IMG/VR virus record: IMGVR_UViG_3300023177_000095 | Coordinates: 1-21,006 of that record | DNA length: 21,006 bases | From: a virus | Strand: one strand, 5' to 3' | In this document: positions 7,070 to 14,130 of the stretch, piece by piece | Numbering within the stretch: position 1 is the first letter of the stretch | Layout of the letters: the number at the start of each line of letters is the position of its first letter | Translations under genes and position numbers: made by a program | Notes under the pieces: generated by a model | What the model saw: the letters and a program-made list of their open reading frames with translations, nothing else | Told to the model about the DNA's origin: nothing | Databases searched by the model: none

Positions 7070-10000
7070 TTGCTATAGCTCCTCTCAAAACTCCACCTTG
7101 TCTAATATCTTCAAGGATAACACTTATTACATACTTCTTACCATCAAACTGAGTTTTACCTTGTTTAGCAGTTACAGGTTGACTAGATTTATTTTCTAAA
7201 TTTATCTGAACATTGACATCCCTTTGTCCTAAAGCTTTCATCTGACCTGGGGTAAAAACTCCTTCATTTTTTCTAATTACAGACAATCTCTCATCTGGAC
7301 CTACCCCTGAATGGTATCTAGGAAGCATATCAATATATTTTTTAGGAATGATGTCTTGACCCATCACCCCTCCTTTATGAATCCGATAATACTCTCCTCC
7401 TATGCCTCCTCCTATGCCTCCTCCTACACTTCCTCCTGCACTTCCTCCTGCACTTCCTCCTGAACTTCCAAAATATGTACCGACTATTTGTGCAAGATAT
7501 TTTAGAAAGACTTTTACAGTTTCCTGTGCTATAAATTGGGTCATCATTTTAAGTAATTCATCCAAAAATTTCCTAAATATATCTAATAACGATGTTTGTC
7601 CCTCCGCTACCCGTTTTTGAGATTCCACAATCTGTTTATTAGCATCTAATTGGGCTTCCTGTGCTGCAATAGCCGCTATTTGTGTATCAATAATGGCCTG
7701 CTGTTTTCTCTTCTCCGATTCAGAAAGAGAGTTATTACTACTAATTAAATCCCTTTGATTTTGTAAGGCTTCTTTCTGATTAGCTAAGGTTTGTTTGTCA
7801 AGTTCTATCTGTTTTAATTTATCTTCAGCCTTGTTAATATCAGATTCTTTGCTTATATTAAAGGTACCTTTACCCATAGAATAAAGCATATCGGATAAAG
7901 CCCCGCTTAAAGAATCTCCTACGCCTTTAACTATATCAACAATACCTTCAGCAGTAGTTTTAGCCTCTTCTAACCACCTTCTTAATCCTTCCCTTACAGT
8001 TCCCATTAACCCTTCAGTCCTGTAAATTTCTTCCAAATCAGTAGCTAACTTCCTATGAATCCCCCTCACTTTATTTGCATAGTCTTCTTCTAATGCTATT
8101 TGCTTATTTTTATTTTCCTGAACCTTTTCTAAAAAGTCATTTTGAATTTTTTCCTGTTCTTCTACATTCTCTCCTGCTTTTGCCATTTTAGCTTGAGAAA
8201 GTGCATAATAACTAATTAATTCCCTATCTAATAATTCCTTTTTCTTATTAAATAATTCCGTTTCCCTTCTTACCTGATCCTCATAATAATCTCTTGAAGA
8301 TACTTCTTTTCTTCTAAATTTAAAATCAGCTAATTCTTCCTCAGCATCTATTTGTCTTCTTAAACTCTCGGCTTCTCCTTCTCTAACAATTCTATTCAGA
8401 TTAGCCTCAGTGGTCATAGCCTCAATAATTCTATTTATATTTTCAACCCTATTCTTAGTAACATCATCATCCAAATCTATTCTTTGTTTATTTTCAAACT
8501 TCAACCTTTCAGTTACTATCTTCTCCATATCAGCCTTTTCCCTAGCTGCTGATACTTCTAATCTTCTCTTCCTTTCCAAAGGATCAGTAACCTTTTCTAA
8601 TTCCTCTCTCTCCCTTGCGTAATTATTCCTTATCTCATAAAACTCTTCCAACAATTCACTAAAGAAAATATCTCTACCCCTTTCTCTTAAATCCTTTTTC
8701 TTTTCTTGATATTCCTCTTCAGAGATTGTCCTGTTTTTGTAAGAATTTTCTAGAAGTCTTTCCTCAGTGGCATAATCATTTTTAACTTGTTCTAATCTAG
8801 CCCTACTTTCTGCCTTTTGTGCTGATCTTAAATCAGCAAGATAAGATTTGTATTTTTCTTTATCTACAGAGGGGGGAGGTTCCTCTCCTCCTCCTTTTTT
8901 CATTTTCTTATTGAATTCTTCCTCTTTTTTCTTTAATGTTATTTGTTGTTCTAAAAAACTTATTTTCTTTTTAACTATATCCAACGCACGGGCATCATAT
9001 CCTGCTTCCACTCCTGTTTGAGGCTTACCTGTAATAGTAGATGTAGGTCTACCCTCACTTTTAAATTTATCAAACTTTGAAAATTTCTCATAAGTATTGA
9101 CATACTCTTTTAAATTATTAAGCTCCTTCTCTTGTTCTTTCAAAGAAGCACCATACATTTTTACTTCAAATTTACCTAACTCTGAATCATAATCTTCCTT
9201 CATAGCATTAAGTAAAGACATAGCAGAAGCAGCAGCAAATAAAGCAGCAGTTAATGGATTTATTCTAGCTATTAAAGTAGTAAATCCAGCAGCGAGAGAA
9301 GGAATAACAGATAGGCCTAATACTCTAAAAGAAGTAATTGTAACATCCAATATGGCACTTAATCCTGTAAATCTAAATATCAATAAACCTAATCCTACCA
9401 ACAATCTTCCCATTATCACAGTAGCTAATATTTCCACCAACCTAGTATGTTCTGCTAACCAAGAAGTGACCTTTAAAATAACCCCTAAAAACACCTCAAG
9501 TATAGTAACTACAGGTTTCAAAGCTGTCCATATATTTTTAAAAGCGTTTACCAAAGAGGCAGTAATATTATAAGCAAATCTTCCTATAGACCCTAACTTA
9601 TCTAATTTATCTGCAAAAGTTCCTGTAGGATCAATGGCAACTAGAACACCCCTAGCAAAATCAATTAATCTACCTGTAGCCTTTTGAAGATCGGGACCTA
9701 AATACTCATTAACAGCTTTACCCACTTCTTTCAATAAATTTAAAAATATTATCCATTGTTGAGAAGGGGGCATAGCCATAATAGCTGAAGCCGCAGTAAG
9801 ACCTCCAGCAGATTCAGCTATATCCCTAGTTAATTGTTTATAAACGGTACCATAAGTCAGCAACAATTTTACAAGTTCTCTAACTTCTCCTCTCCCCATA
9901 CCTTTTGTAAGTACGTTAAACCATCCCATTACGATTTCACTATTTTCATTTACAGCTTTACTTAATCCCTCCATTATAACATCTAACTGAGCAAATAAAG

Positions 10001-10913
10001 TTTTCTTAGGATCAATTTTGATCTGCAATACATCCAATATCTTTTTAAACTTATCTGTATTCATAGCTTGTAACATTGTAGATGTTACTCTAGAAACAGC
10101 AGCAATATTTCCACCTAAATTAGACATAGCTACAGACATAGCTAATAATTGATCTAAAGAACCTCCAAGCATTTTACTAATAGGGCCCATATACTGTAAA
10201 ACTTTAGCAAACGATTCAGGTCTAGCAATACCAACAGCTTGTGCTCTCAATATTTTCTCAAAAATTAAGAGCATTTTTTCAGCATCAGTATTAACTTCCG
10301 TCAAAGTATCCTTAAAAGTATTAAAAGCACCAACAGTAGCAACAGCCCATTGATTAATATCTATTTCCTTAAAAGAAACTCTTAACTTGGCAACACCATC
10401 TACCATGCCCTGAAGTACACCATAAGGCAATCCTGCTCCAGCGAACGCTTGCATTGATTTACTTAAATCTTCCAAAGTAACAGGAAACTCAGTGGTAGCT
10501 CTTCTCATTAAAATAAGAAGACCGTCTATTTGTTTTTTCATATCTGAAGTTACTTGGCCCGAAGTAGCACCCCATCTTAAAAGACCTGCTCTAGCTTCTT
10601 CAATCTGATTAACATAAGCGAGCACATCTTTAAAAGATTGTATAGGTAATTGAACTCCTGCAAAAAGAGCAAATTTAGCTCCATACCATCTGGCTTGAAC
10701 TGCAAGGAGTTTCTCCATATCAGTTATAATATTCTTTAAACTCCAATCATAGGTAATAAAACCCCTTCTACTTTCTTCAGTAGATTTGGTTACCTTTTTC
10801 ATTGATTCATTTACTTGATCAAATTTAGATTTAATATCTTTGGCAATCCTGTCAAAGGTACCATCTATCTTTGAAGTAAATAAAATACCAAGTGATAAAT
10901 CTCGGCTAGGCAT
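7062..10913 (-). CDS. Tape measure protein
   Basis: A 1283-residue protein, the longest gene after the chaperone pair, in the canonical position. The N-terminal 60 residues are helical (DRIAKDIKSKFDQVNESMKK). Residues about 60-400 resemble the TP901-type tape measure core (ASGQVTSDMKKQIDGL, MSNLGGNIAAVSRVTSTMLQ). A hydrophobic zone at about 470-575 (IMGRLLVGLGLLIFRF) could be the membrane-active segment. A long charged coiled-coil region spans about 640-1080. A Gly/Ser linker near 1150-1173 precedes a C-terminal block like lambda gpH (HKGGVMG, RYHSGVGPDE, NEGVFTPGQMKALG). No lysozyme or peptidase motif is seen. The SD AGGA is 7 bases upstream. At about 0.15 nm per residue, an inferred rule, the tail would be near 190 nm. 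Confidence 0.94.
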   Translation of the reverse strand: MPSRDLSLGILFTSKIDGTFDRIAKDIKSKFDQVNESMKKVTKSTEESRRGFITYDWSLKNIITDMEKLLAVQARWYGAKFALFAGVQLPIQSFKDVLAYVNQIEEARAGLLRWGATSGQVTSDMKKQIDGLLILMRRATTEFPVTLEDLSKSMQAFAGAGLPYGVLQGMVDGVAKLRVSFKEIDINQWAVATVGAFNTFKDTLTEVNTDAEKMLLIFEKILRAQAVGIARPESFAKVLQYMGPISKMLGGSLDQLLAMSVAMSNLGGNIAAVSRVTSTMLQAMNTDKFKKILDVLQIKIDPKKTLFAQLDVIMEGLSKAVNENSEIVMGWFNVLTKGMGRGEVRELVKLLLTYGTVYKQLTRDIAESAGGLTAASAIMAMPPSQQWIIFLNLLKEVGKAVNEYLGPDLQKATGRLIDFARGVLVAIDPTGTFADKLDKLGSIGRFAYNITASLVNAFKNIWTALKPVVTILEVFLGVILKVTSWLAEHTRLVEILATVIMGRLLVGLGLLIFRFTGLSAILDVTITSFRVLGLSVIPSLAAGFTTLIARINPLTAALFAAASAMSLLNAMKEDYDSELGKFEVKMYGASLKEQEKELNNLKEYVNTYEKFSKFDKFKSEGRPTSTITGKPQTGVEAGYDARALDIVKKKISFLEQQITLKKKEEEFNKKMKKGGGEEPPPSVDKEKYKSYLADLRSAQKAESRARLEQVKNDYATEERLLENSYKNRTISEEEYQEKKKDLRERGRDIFFSELLEEFYEIRNNYAREREELEKVTDPLERKRRLEVSAAREKADMEKIVTERLKFENKQRIDLDDDVTKNRVENINRIIEAMTTEANLNRIVREGEAESLRRQIDAEEELADFKFRRKEVSSRDYYEDQVRRETELFNKKKELLDRELISYYALSQAKMAKAGENVEEQEKIQNDFLEKVQENKNKQIALEEDYANKVRGIHRKLATDLEEIYRTEGLMGTVREGLRRWLEEAKTTAEGIVDIVKGVGDSLSGALSDMLYSMGKGTFNISKESDINKAEDKLKQIELDKQTLANQKEALQNQRDLISSNNSLSESEKRKQQAIIDTQIAAIAAQEAQLDANKQIVESQKRVAEGQTSLLDIFRKFLDELLKMMTQFIAQETVKVFLKYLAQIVGTYFGSSGGSAGGSAGGSVGGGIGGGIGGEYYRIHKGGVMGQDIIPKKYIDMLPRYHSGVGPDERLSVIRKNEGVFTPGQMKALGQRDVNVQINLENKSSQPVTAKQGKTQFDGKKYVISVILEDIRQGGVLRGAIANV
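7396..7467. repeat. Six 12-bp tandem repeats encoding a Gly-rich linker in the tape measure gene
   Basis: Six consecutive 12-base units share the core cctcct on the plus strand (for example cctcctatgcct twice, cctcctgcactt twice). Each encodes a four-residue block of the type GGxG, GSxG or GSAG in the tape measure protein. The array is in frame, so unit gain or loss would change linker length by four residues without breaking the gene. Confidence 0.9.
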
Positions 10914-11286
10914 CTGTTAATCCTTCTTTATTGGCCCATTTTTTATAATGCCCCATCATTTTGTCTGTCAAAGTCTGCTTTTCCTCTTCACTCATATTGT
11001 TATACTCTGATGGGTCCTTAAATAACATCCGGTTTTCTTCTTCCCTCTTCTTAGATTCCTTTTCTAAATCTACCCCAAACAGTGAAGCTCCTAACTTATA
11101 ATAATCTAATTTTTGTTCCTCAATCCCCTTAAACAAAATACTAATCTGCCCTACTGTAAGTCCTCCTTCTCTATAGGACTTACTGAAGACATCTTCAAGT
11201 CGGTATTGGGAATAGTGTCTAAGGATACTGGTGATAACTGTGCTGGCAGAAACACTTTCGCCAGTTTTTTCAGGAGGTCCTTCGTT
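10906..11286 (-). CDS. Tail assembly chaperone, -1 frameshift extension (gpT-like part of gpG-T)
   Basis: This is the second frame of the tail assembly chaperone pair. It is open from 11307 to the stop at 10906 and lies in the -1 frame relative to the gpG-like gene. Slippage on the A-run at 11286-11292 would join residues 1-113 of the upstream protein to 126 residues read from here (NEGPPEKTGESV, then LTVGQISILFKGIEEQK), giving about 239 residues. The only internal start for the distal part is a TTG at 11136 without a convincing SD. The frame also stays open and protein-like well upstream of that TTG, as expected for translation by frameshift. The C-terminus is charged and helical (EKESKKREEENRML). 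In lambda the rare GT form bridges the tape measure and the tail tube subunits. Confidence 0.87.
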   Translation of the reverse strand, partial: NEGPPEKTGESVSASTVITSILRHYSQYRLEDVFSKSYREGGLTVGQISILFKGIEEQKLDYYKLGASLFGVDLEKESKKREEENRMLFKDPSEYNNMSEEEKQTLTDKMMGHYKKWANKEGLTDA

Positions 11287-11624
11287 TTTTTTTCTAAGGA
11301 AGCATAATTAGCTTCAAAAACTATTTCAATAATATCTAATAATTGATCATTGGTAATATCAGTTAAAACTTCCTCGTTTTCATCTGATATAAAAGTCATT
11401 ATTTTACCAATATTGTCTGAAATAGTATCTTTTATTACAGATAAAATTTTAATATTATCTTCATCTCTTACAGATTGTACCTCAAAAATAGCTGAGGATA
11501 TGTTGTTCGTGAGTTTAGACTGATCTGCAATAGATAAAGGATAGATTTTTATTTTCCTAAGTTTTCTTATTCCGATAACAGCTTCCTTGATTTGAGGATT
11601 CAATAATTCCAAATCATTGTCCAT
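11151..11624 (-). CDS. Tail assembly chaperone, gpG-like
   Basis: A 157-residue protein lying between the major tail gene and the tape measure gene, where almost all siphoviruses encode the tail assembly chaperone. It opens with a strong SD (AAGGAG, 7 bases before ATG). The sequence is helical and acidic (RDEDNIKILSVIKDTISDNI, ENEEVLTDITNDQLLDIIEI) with no enzyme motif. Its zero-frame end (about 114-157) is replaced when ribosomes slip at codons 112-113 (AAA AAA). By family, the short form coats the tape measure and the frameshifted form recruits tail tube subunits. Neither remains in the virion. Confidence 0.88.
   Translation of the reverse strand: MDNDLELLNPQIKEAVIGIRKLRKIKIYPLSIADQSKLTNNISSAIFEVQSVRDEDNIKILSVIKDTISDNIGKIMTFISDENEEVLTDITNDQLLDIIEIVFEANYASLEKKTKDLLKKLAKVFLPAQLSPVSLDTIPNTDLKMSSVSPIEKEDLQ
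11243..11264 (-). other. Possible RNA stem-loop downstream of the slip site
   Basis: On the transcribed strand CTGGC plus GAAA can pair with TTTC plus GCCAG across a three-base loop (GTG), with one unpaired T on the 3' arm. That gives nine base pairs. It starts 21 bases after the slippery heptamer, farther than the usual 5-9 bases, so a role in stimulating the frameshift is uncertain. Confidence 0.4.
11286..11292 (-). promoter_or_regulatory. Slippery heptamer A-AAA-AAA for -1 ribosomal frameshifting
   Basis: Nine consecutive A on the transcribed strand (11285-11293) are read in the gpG-like frame as GAA AAA AAA ACG. The heptamer A AAA AAA allows both P-site and A-site lysine tRNAs to re-pair perfectly one base back. 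The next codon in the new frame is AAC, and that frame stays open to 10906. This matches the X-XXY-YYZ rule and the conserved position of frameshifts in phage tail chaperone genes. Confidence 0.85.
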
Positions 11625-11655
11625 CTTTTTTCTCCTTATTAATATGATTGGGGGT

Positions 11656-11681
11656 TCAAGTGCCTCTTTCGAGGCACTTGA
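11656..11681 (-). other. 11-bp hairpin with GAAA tetraloop after the major tail gene
   Basis: A perfect inverted repeat (11656-11666 with 11671-11681) begins 12 bases after the major tail stop codon. On the transcript the loop is GAAA closed by C-G, a GNRA tetraloop. The 68-base gap 11625-11693 holds this hairpin and the SD of the chaperone gene, and nothing else I can identify. No U-tract follows on either strand, so a simple intrinsic terminator is not supported. An RNA-stability, processing or attenuation role is more likely. Confidence 0.75.
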
Positions 11682-11693
11682 TTAGTGAGAGGT

Positions 11694-12275
11694 TTAGGTA
11701 AAAATGATACGACCCATAGGCTTTGCATCCCAAACGGCACTGCCTCCTGAAACAGCACTATCAGCCCTTTTAGCTTCAAATACTATAGGAACGGCCGCAG
11801 CATCTTCAGTCTTAAGGTCTACTTCAATTCCTGAAGCAACTTGGGCCCTAGGAAACACAATAGTCATGTAGTTAGAGCCACTAGGAAAGGTATAAACTGC
11901 CTCCATTCTGAGAAAAGCGGGGGTAGTTAAATTGCCCAGTGCAATCTCACCAGAATGGACAGAAGTATAACCTGAAGTAGCATCAATGCCTCGGGTAAAA
12001 GCCAAGTTCATCGGGGTTATTTCTTTGAATGAACATTCTAGAGAAGCGGCCTCTCTTAATGGAATAGTAGTATCTTCCATAAGAGGGAATCCCGATTCTA
12101 ATTTCCAAAAGTCTACTTTAGAAGTAAACTTTGTATTAGCCAAAGCTCCTATAGAATTAGTAGAAGATAAGGCGGGATGGATATTAGAAATGTTGGAATC
12201 GGCAGCACCAACTCTAACCTGAGCCAATCCTAAAGCAACGGTAGTGGTATCCTTAGTTAATGGTCCTGTAGGCAT
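11694..12275 (-). CDS. Major tail protein (tail tube)
   Basis: A 193-residue protein immediately before the chaperone pair, with the strongest ribosome-binding site in the window. The composition suits a tube protein: beta-rich, many Ala, Ser, Thr and Gly, no membrane segment. Recognisable pieces include MPTGPLTKDTTTVALGLAQV at the N-terminus and a C-terminal strand set (VDLKTEDAAAVPIVFEAKRA, then GRIIFT). The latter resembles the 'e..fk...d..G.i.f' end of several siphovirus tube families. It is the right size for a single-domain tube subunit without an Ig-like extension. A stable hairpin follows the stop, consistent with the need for high mRNA output. No specific named relative can be given from the sequence alone. 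Confidence 0.85.
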   Translation of the reverse strand: MPTGPLTKDTTTVALGLAQVRVGAADSNISNIHPALSSTNSIGALANTKFTSKVDFWKLESGFPLMEDTTIPLREAASLECSFKEITPMNLAFTRGIDATSGYTSVHSGEIALGNLTTPAFLRMEAVYTFPSGSNYMTIVFPRAQVASGIEVDLKTEDAAAVPIVFEAKRADSAVSGGSAVWDAKPMGRIIFT

Positions 12276-12280
12276 ACAAT

Positions 12281-12291
12281 ATCACCTCCTT
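12281..12291 (-). promoter_or_regulatory. Extended Shine-Dalgarno site of the major tail gene
   Basis: The transcribed strand reads AAGGAGGTGAT, ending 5 bases before the ATG at 12275. It pairs with the full anti-SD tail of 16S rRNA (AUCACCUCCUU). The match continues into AGAAAGGAGG, the complement of 16S tails ending ...CCUCCUUUCU. It is by far the strongest SD here, as expected for the most abundant tail subunit. Confidence 0.85.
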
Positions 12292-12292
12292 T

Positions 12293-12586
12293 CTATATAA
12301 GATGATTCTGGATTGCTTCAGGTTTTTCTGATTGTAATTCTAACGTATTAGGAAAATAATTCAATATGTTCCAATGCCCACAAGTTCTTGATAGGCATCT
12401 AATTCTCACAGATCCATGTATGAATATCTCAACTGGGGAATGTTCTAAAAGATTCCCTTCTCTATCTTTTCTCTTACCAAATACAAAATAAAATAGCCCA
12501 TTATTTTGTCTCTCGATTATCTTCTTTCCACATTTCTCACAAAAGATAAAAAATTTCTTATCGCCATTCAACAAACCGCCGCCCAT
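12293..12586 (-). CDS. Com-like zinc-ribbon protein
   Basis: A 97-residue protein with a split zinc-ribbon pattern: Cys16 and Cys19 (FCEKCGKK), then Cys64 and Cys69 (VRIRCLSRTCGHWN). The second part resembles the Mu Com family 'veirCprC...n' end, though the spacing between its cysteines is four residues rather than the usual two. Com of phage Mu is a small RNA-binding zinc protein that frees the mom ribosome-binding site. The start is supported by GAGG 5 bases upstream and gives a 19-base overlap with the terminator-like gene. It ends 17 bases before the major tail ATG, right beside that gene's very strong SD. A translational regulator or a structural zinc protein are both possible. The specific function is inference. 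Confidence 0.68.
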   Translation of the reverse strand: MGGGLLNGDKKFFIFCEKCGKKIIERQNNGLFYFVFGKRKDREGNLLEHSPVEIFIHGSVRIRCLSRTCGHWNILNYFPNTLELQSEKPEAIQNHLI

Positions 12587-13038
12587 CTGAGCCTCACATT
12601 TATCGACTTTAATTTAGTATTATCTCCGGCATCAGGATAAGTAGTCTCTATTATCTCTTGAGGTATCATATATCCAATAACAGTCCAAGCTTCACTTGCA
12701 GAACTTCTATAAAGAGGAATTCTTGCCCAACAGTCAGTTCGAGAAGTATCTATCAAATATCCCATGACCTTATCTCTAAGTTGTGCAAGTTTAAATCCTT
12801 CAGAATCCTGTTTGGTACAACAAAATATTTCAATACTAAAACTAGATAAAGTTTGCAGTTCAATATCACCAAATATAATACTAACCCATTTATCTACTTC
12901 AACACCTTGCACTTTAGGAGTAGTCAAAGTCTTATCAAATGTAATGGGATAACCTTCGGTAGTATAAATATTATCCCTAAAATATTTCTTTACAGAATCC
13001 CTTACATTTGCTTCTCTTGCTGTAATATCTAACGCCAT
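12568..13038 (-). CDS. Probable tail terminator / tail completion protein
   Basis: A 156-residue protein with a TAATG start overlapping the previous stop by one base and a GAGGAAA SD. Its place just upstream of the major tail gene and its size suit the tail terminator group (lambda gpU-like). The N-terminus is helical (VRDSVKKYFRDNI), followed by strands with a conserved-looking 'VDKWVSIIFGDIELQTLSSFSIEIF' type core, given here in part, and a helix (FKLAQLRDKVMGYL). The C-terminal strand ends INVRLRWAAVC. Terminators share fold and synteny rather than clear sequence, so the call rests mainly on synteny. No enzyme motif is seen. Confidence 0.65.
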   Translation of the reverse strand: MALDITAREANVRDSVKKYFRDNIYTTEGYPITFDKTLTTPKVQGVEVDKWVSIIFGDIELQTLSSFSIEIFCCTKQDSEGFKLAQLRDKVMGYLIDTSRTDCWARIPLYRSSASEAWTVIGYMIPQEIIETTYPDAGDNTKLKSINVRLRWAAVC

Positions 13039-13244
13039 TAGCTTTCCTCAATTTTCTTCACTAATTCTACTATAGCAGGAAAGAATGTTTTTGTCAAGTA
13101 AGTAACAGCCCTTACCTCATTTTCATTCTTTCCATCATAATCAATTTTACATAAAGACAAACCGGATATTAAGTCCTTCAATTCCTGTATACTAAATTCA
13201 AGAATGGCTACTATTTCTCTATTTTCTATTCCTAATAACTTCAT
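13038..13244 (-). CDS. Small hypothetical morphogenesis-region protein
   Basis: I place the start at the second of two nearby ATGs. From 13244 the protein is 68 residues, the AGGA SD sits 8 bases upstream, and the start overlaps the previous stop as ATGA. The ATG at 13250 would leave only 2 bases to the SD. The sequence is helical and charged (NREIVAILEFSIQELKDLIS, AIVELVKKIEES) with a loop containing DYDGKNENE. It has no recognisable domain or membrane segment. Its position between the gp10-like and terminator-like genes suggests a head-tail joining or assembly helper role, but I do not recognise it. Confidence 0.7.
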   Translation of the reverse strand: MKLLGIENREIVAILEFSIQELKDLISGLSLCKIDYDGKNENEVRAVTYLTKTFFPAIVELVKKIEES

Positions 13245-13780
13245 GCCCATTTTCCTGCTATGAATTGTAAAGCTCTTTCCCCTAAAATAGGAGATTCCCT
13301 AAAAGCAAACTGATTAATAGAATGTGTAAACACGGGTCTTTTAGGGTGAATTCCCCCTTTTCTAGAACGATAATCTCCGCCGTATTCTAAAGTATAAGCA
13401 TATTTGGCAATCTCATAGAGTCTAGTACCTGAATATCTAGGACTTGCCCCTATAATCCCATTGGGAATACCTGCCATATATCCATCACTAACCTTAAAAC
13501 TGGATAGAGCAGCAATCAAAGCTCCTCCCAATTTCCAAAAATCTGATCCATATCCTTGTTCTGCTTTCCATTTACCATATCTCTCTTCATATCTTTGACC
13601 TCTAGCACTCCATCTACTCACCCAATATTGAGATATTATATCTTGCCTAACTCTAGTAACAAATTGCCGTGACATCTCTCTAGGCAATTCATCATTTTGG
13701 TACCTAGTAGCTACTTGTACTTTTCCTATAGCATTGATAATTCTTCGCCTAGTCAATTCATCTATTTTTATTTCAATCAT
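13241..13780 (-). CDS. HK97 gp10-like / virion morphogenesis protein
   Basis: A 179-residue protein with GAGG 4 bases before the ATG and an ATGA overlap with the HNH gene upstream. The C-terminal half shows the family pattern of gp10-like neck or tail-completion proteins: YAYTLEYGGDYRSRKGGIHPKRPVFTHS in outline (quoted parts YAYTLEYGG and HPKRPVF), meaning an aromatic/EYGG turn followed by a 'PaRPf' motif and a final helix. The N-terminal half is basic and helical (TRRRIINAIGKV, REMSRQFVTRVRQDIISQYW). These proteins join the finished head to the tail or complete the tail end. Its place as first gene of the tail module fits. Exact assignment within the superfamily is uncertain. Confidence 0.72.
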   Translation of the reverse strand: MIEIKIDELTRRRIINAIGKVQVATRYQNDELPREMSRQFVTRVRQDIISQYWVSRWSARGQRYEERYGKWKAEQGYGSDFWKLGGALIAALSSFKVSDGYMAGIPNGIIGASPRYSGTRLYEIAKYAYTLEYGGDYRSRKGGIHPKRPVFTHSINQFAFRESPILGERALQFIAGKWA

Positions 13781-14130
13781 AATACCTCATTCAATACTGC
13801 AAAATCCTTATGTAATTCTTTAGCTTTTATATTATAAGCCAAAGCAGCTTCTTCTTTTGTAGAGAATATTCCTAAATAAAAATAAGCTCTATTACAACAT
13901 ATTTGAGATATCCACTTATCTTTATAAGGGCTAACTCCTTTATATCCAGAAATGTTATTACTTTGTACATTTATATTTCTATTATTTTCTGAAATATTAC
14001 AGATCCTTAGATTATCTCTCCTATTATCCAATCTATCTCTATTTTTATGGTCAATATACATCCCCATAGGTACATCTAAAATAAATCTTGATAAAAGTAT
14101 TTTTTTTACAAGAACTAAAAACATACCCAC
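13777..14130 (-). CDS. HNH-AP2 homing-type endonuclease, C-terminal piece
   Basis: This frame carries the catalytic and DNA-binding parts of a phage HNH endonuclease. The motif IDHKNRDRLDNRRDNLRIC contains the first His of the HNH site and the following Asn-rich element. An AP2 DNA-binding domain follows (SGYKGVSPYKDKWISQI, then YFYLGIFSTKEEAALAYN, KELHKDFAVLNEVL). The coordinates begin at an internal ATG at 14130 that has no clear SD. Real similarity begins only at about 14107 (KKILLSRFILDVP). The N-terminal part lies in another frame (14051-14383). Removing one A from the eight-A run at 14100-14107 would fuse the two into about 201 residues. It is likely a frameshifted gene, unless slippage restores it. 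Confidence 0.82.
   Translation of the reverse strand: MGMFLVLVKKILLSRFILDVPMGMYIDHKNRDRLDNRRDNLRICNISENNRNINVQSNNISGYKGVSPYKDKWISQICCNRAYFYLGIFSTKEEAALAYNIKAKELHKDFAVLNEVL

Noticed and set aside
7062-10913. Lytic or peptidase domain inside the tape measure protein
   Set aside because: No SLT, M23 or lysozyme motif could be found by eye. The wall-active domain in this tail appears to be the separate NlpC/P60 protein.
10906-11136. Independent 76-residue gene starting at TTG 11136
   Set aside because: No convincing SD, rare start codon, and the frame is protein-like well upstream of it. It is better explained as the -1 frameshift extension of the chaperone.
11656-11681. Intrinsic terminator after the major tail gene
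   Set aside because: The stem is perfect but no T-tract follows on either strand, and the next gene has a strong SD in the same operon.
13038-13250. Start of the small morphogenesis gene at ATG 13250
   Set aside because: Only 2 bases separate it from the SD, whereas the ATG at 13244 has 8 bases and an ATGA overlap.
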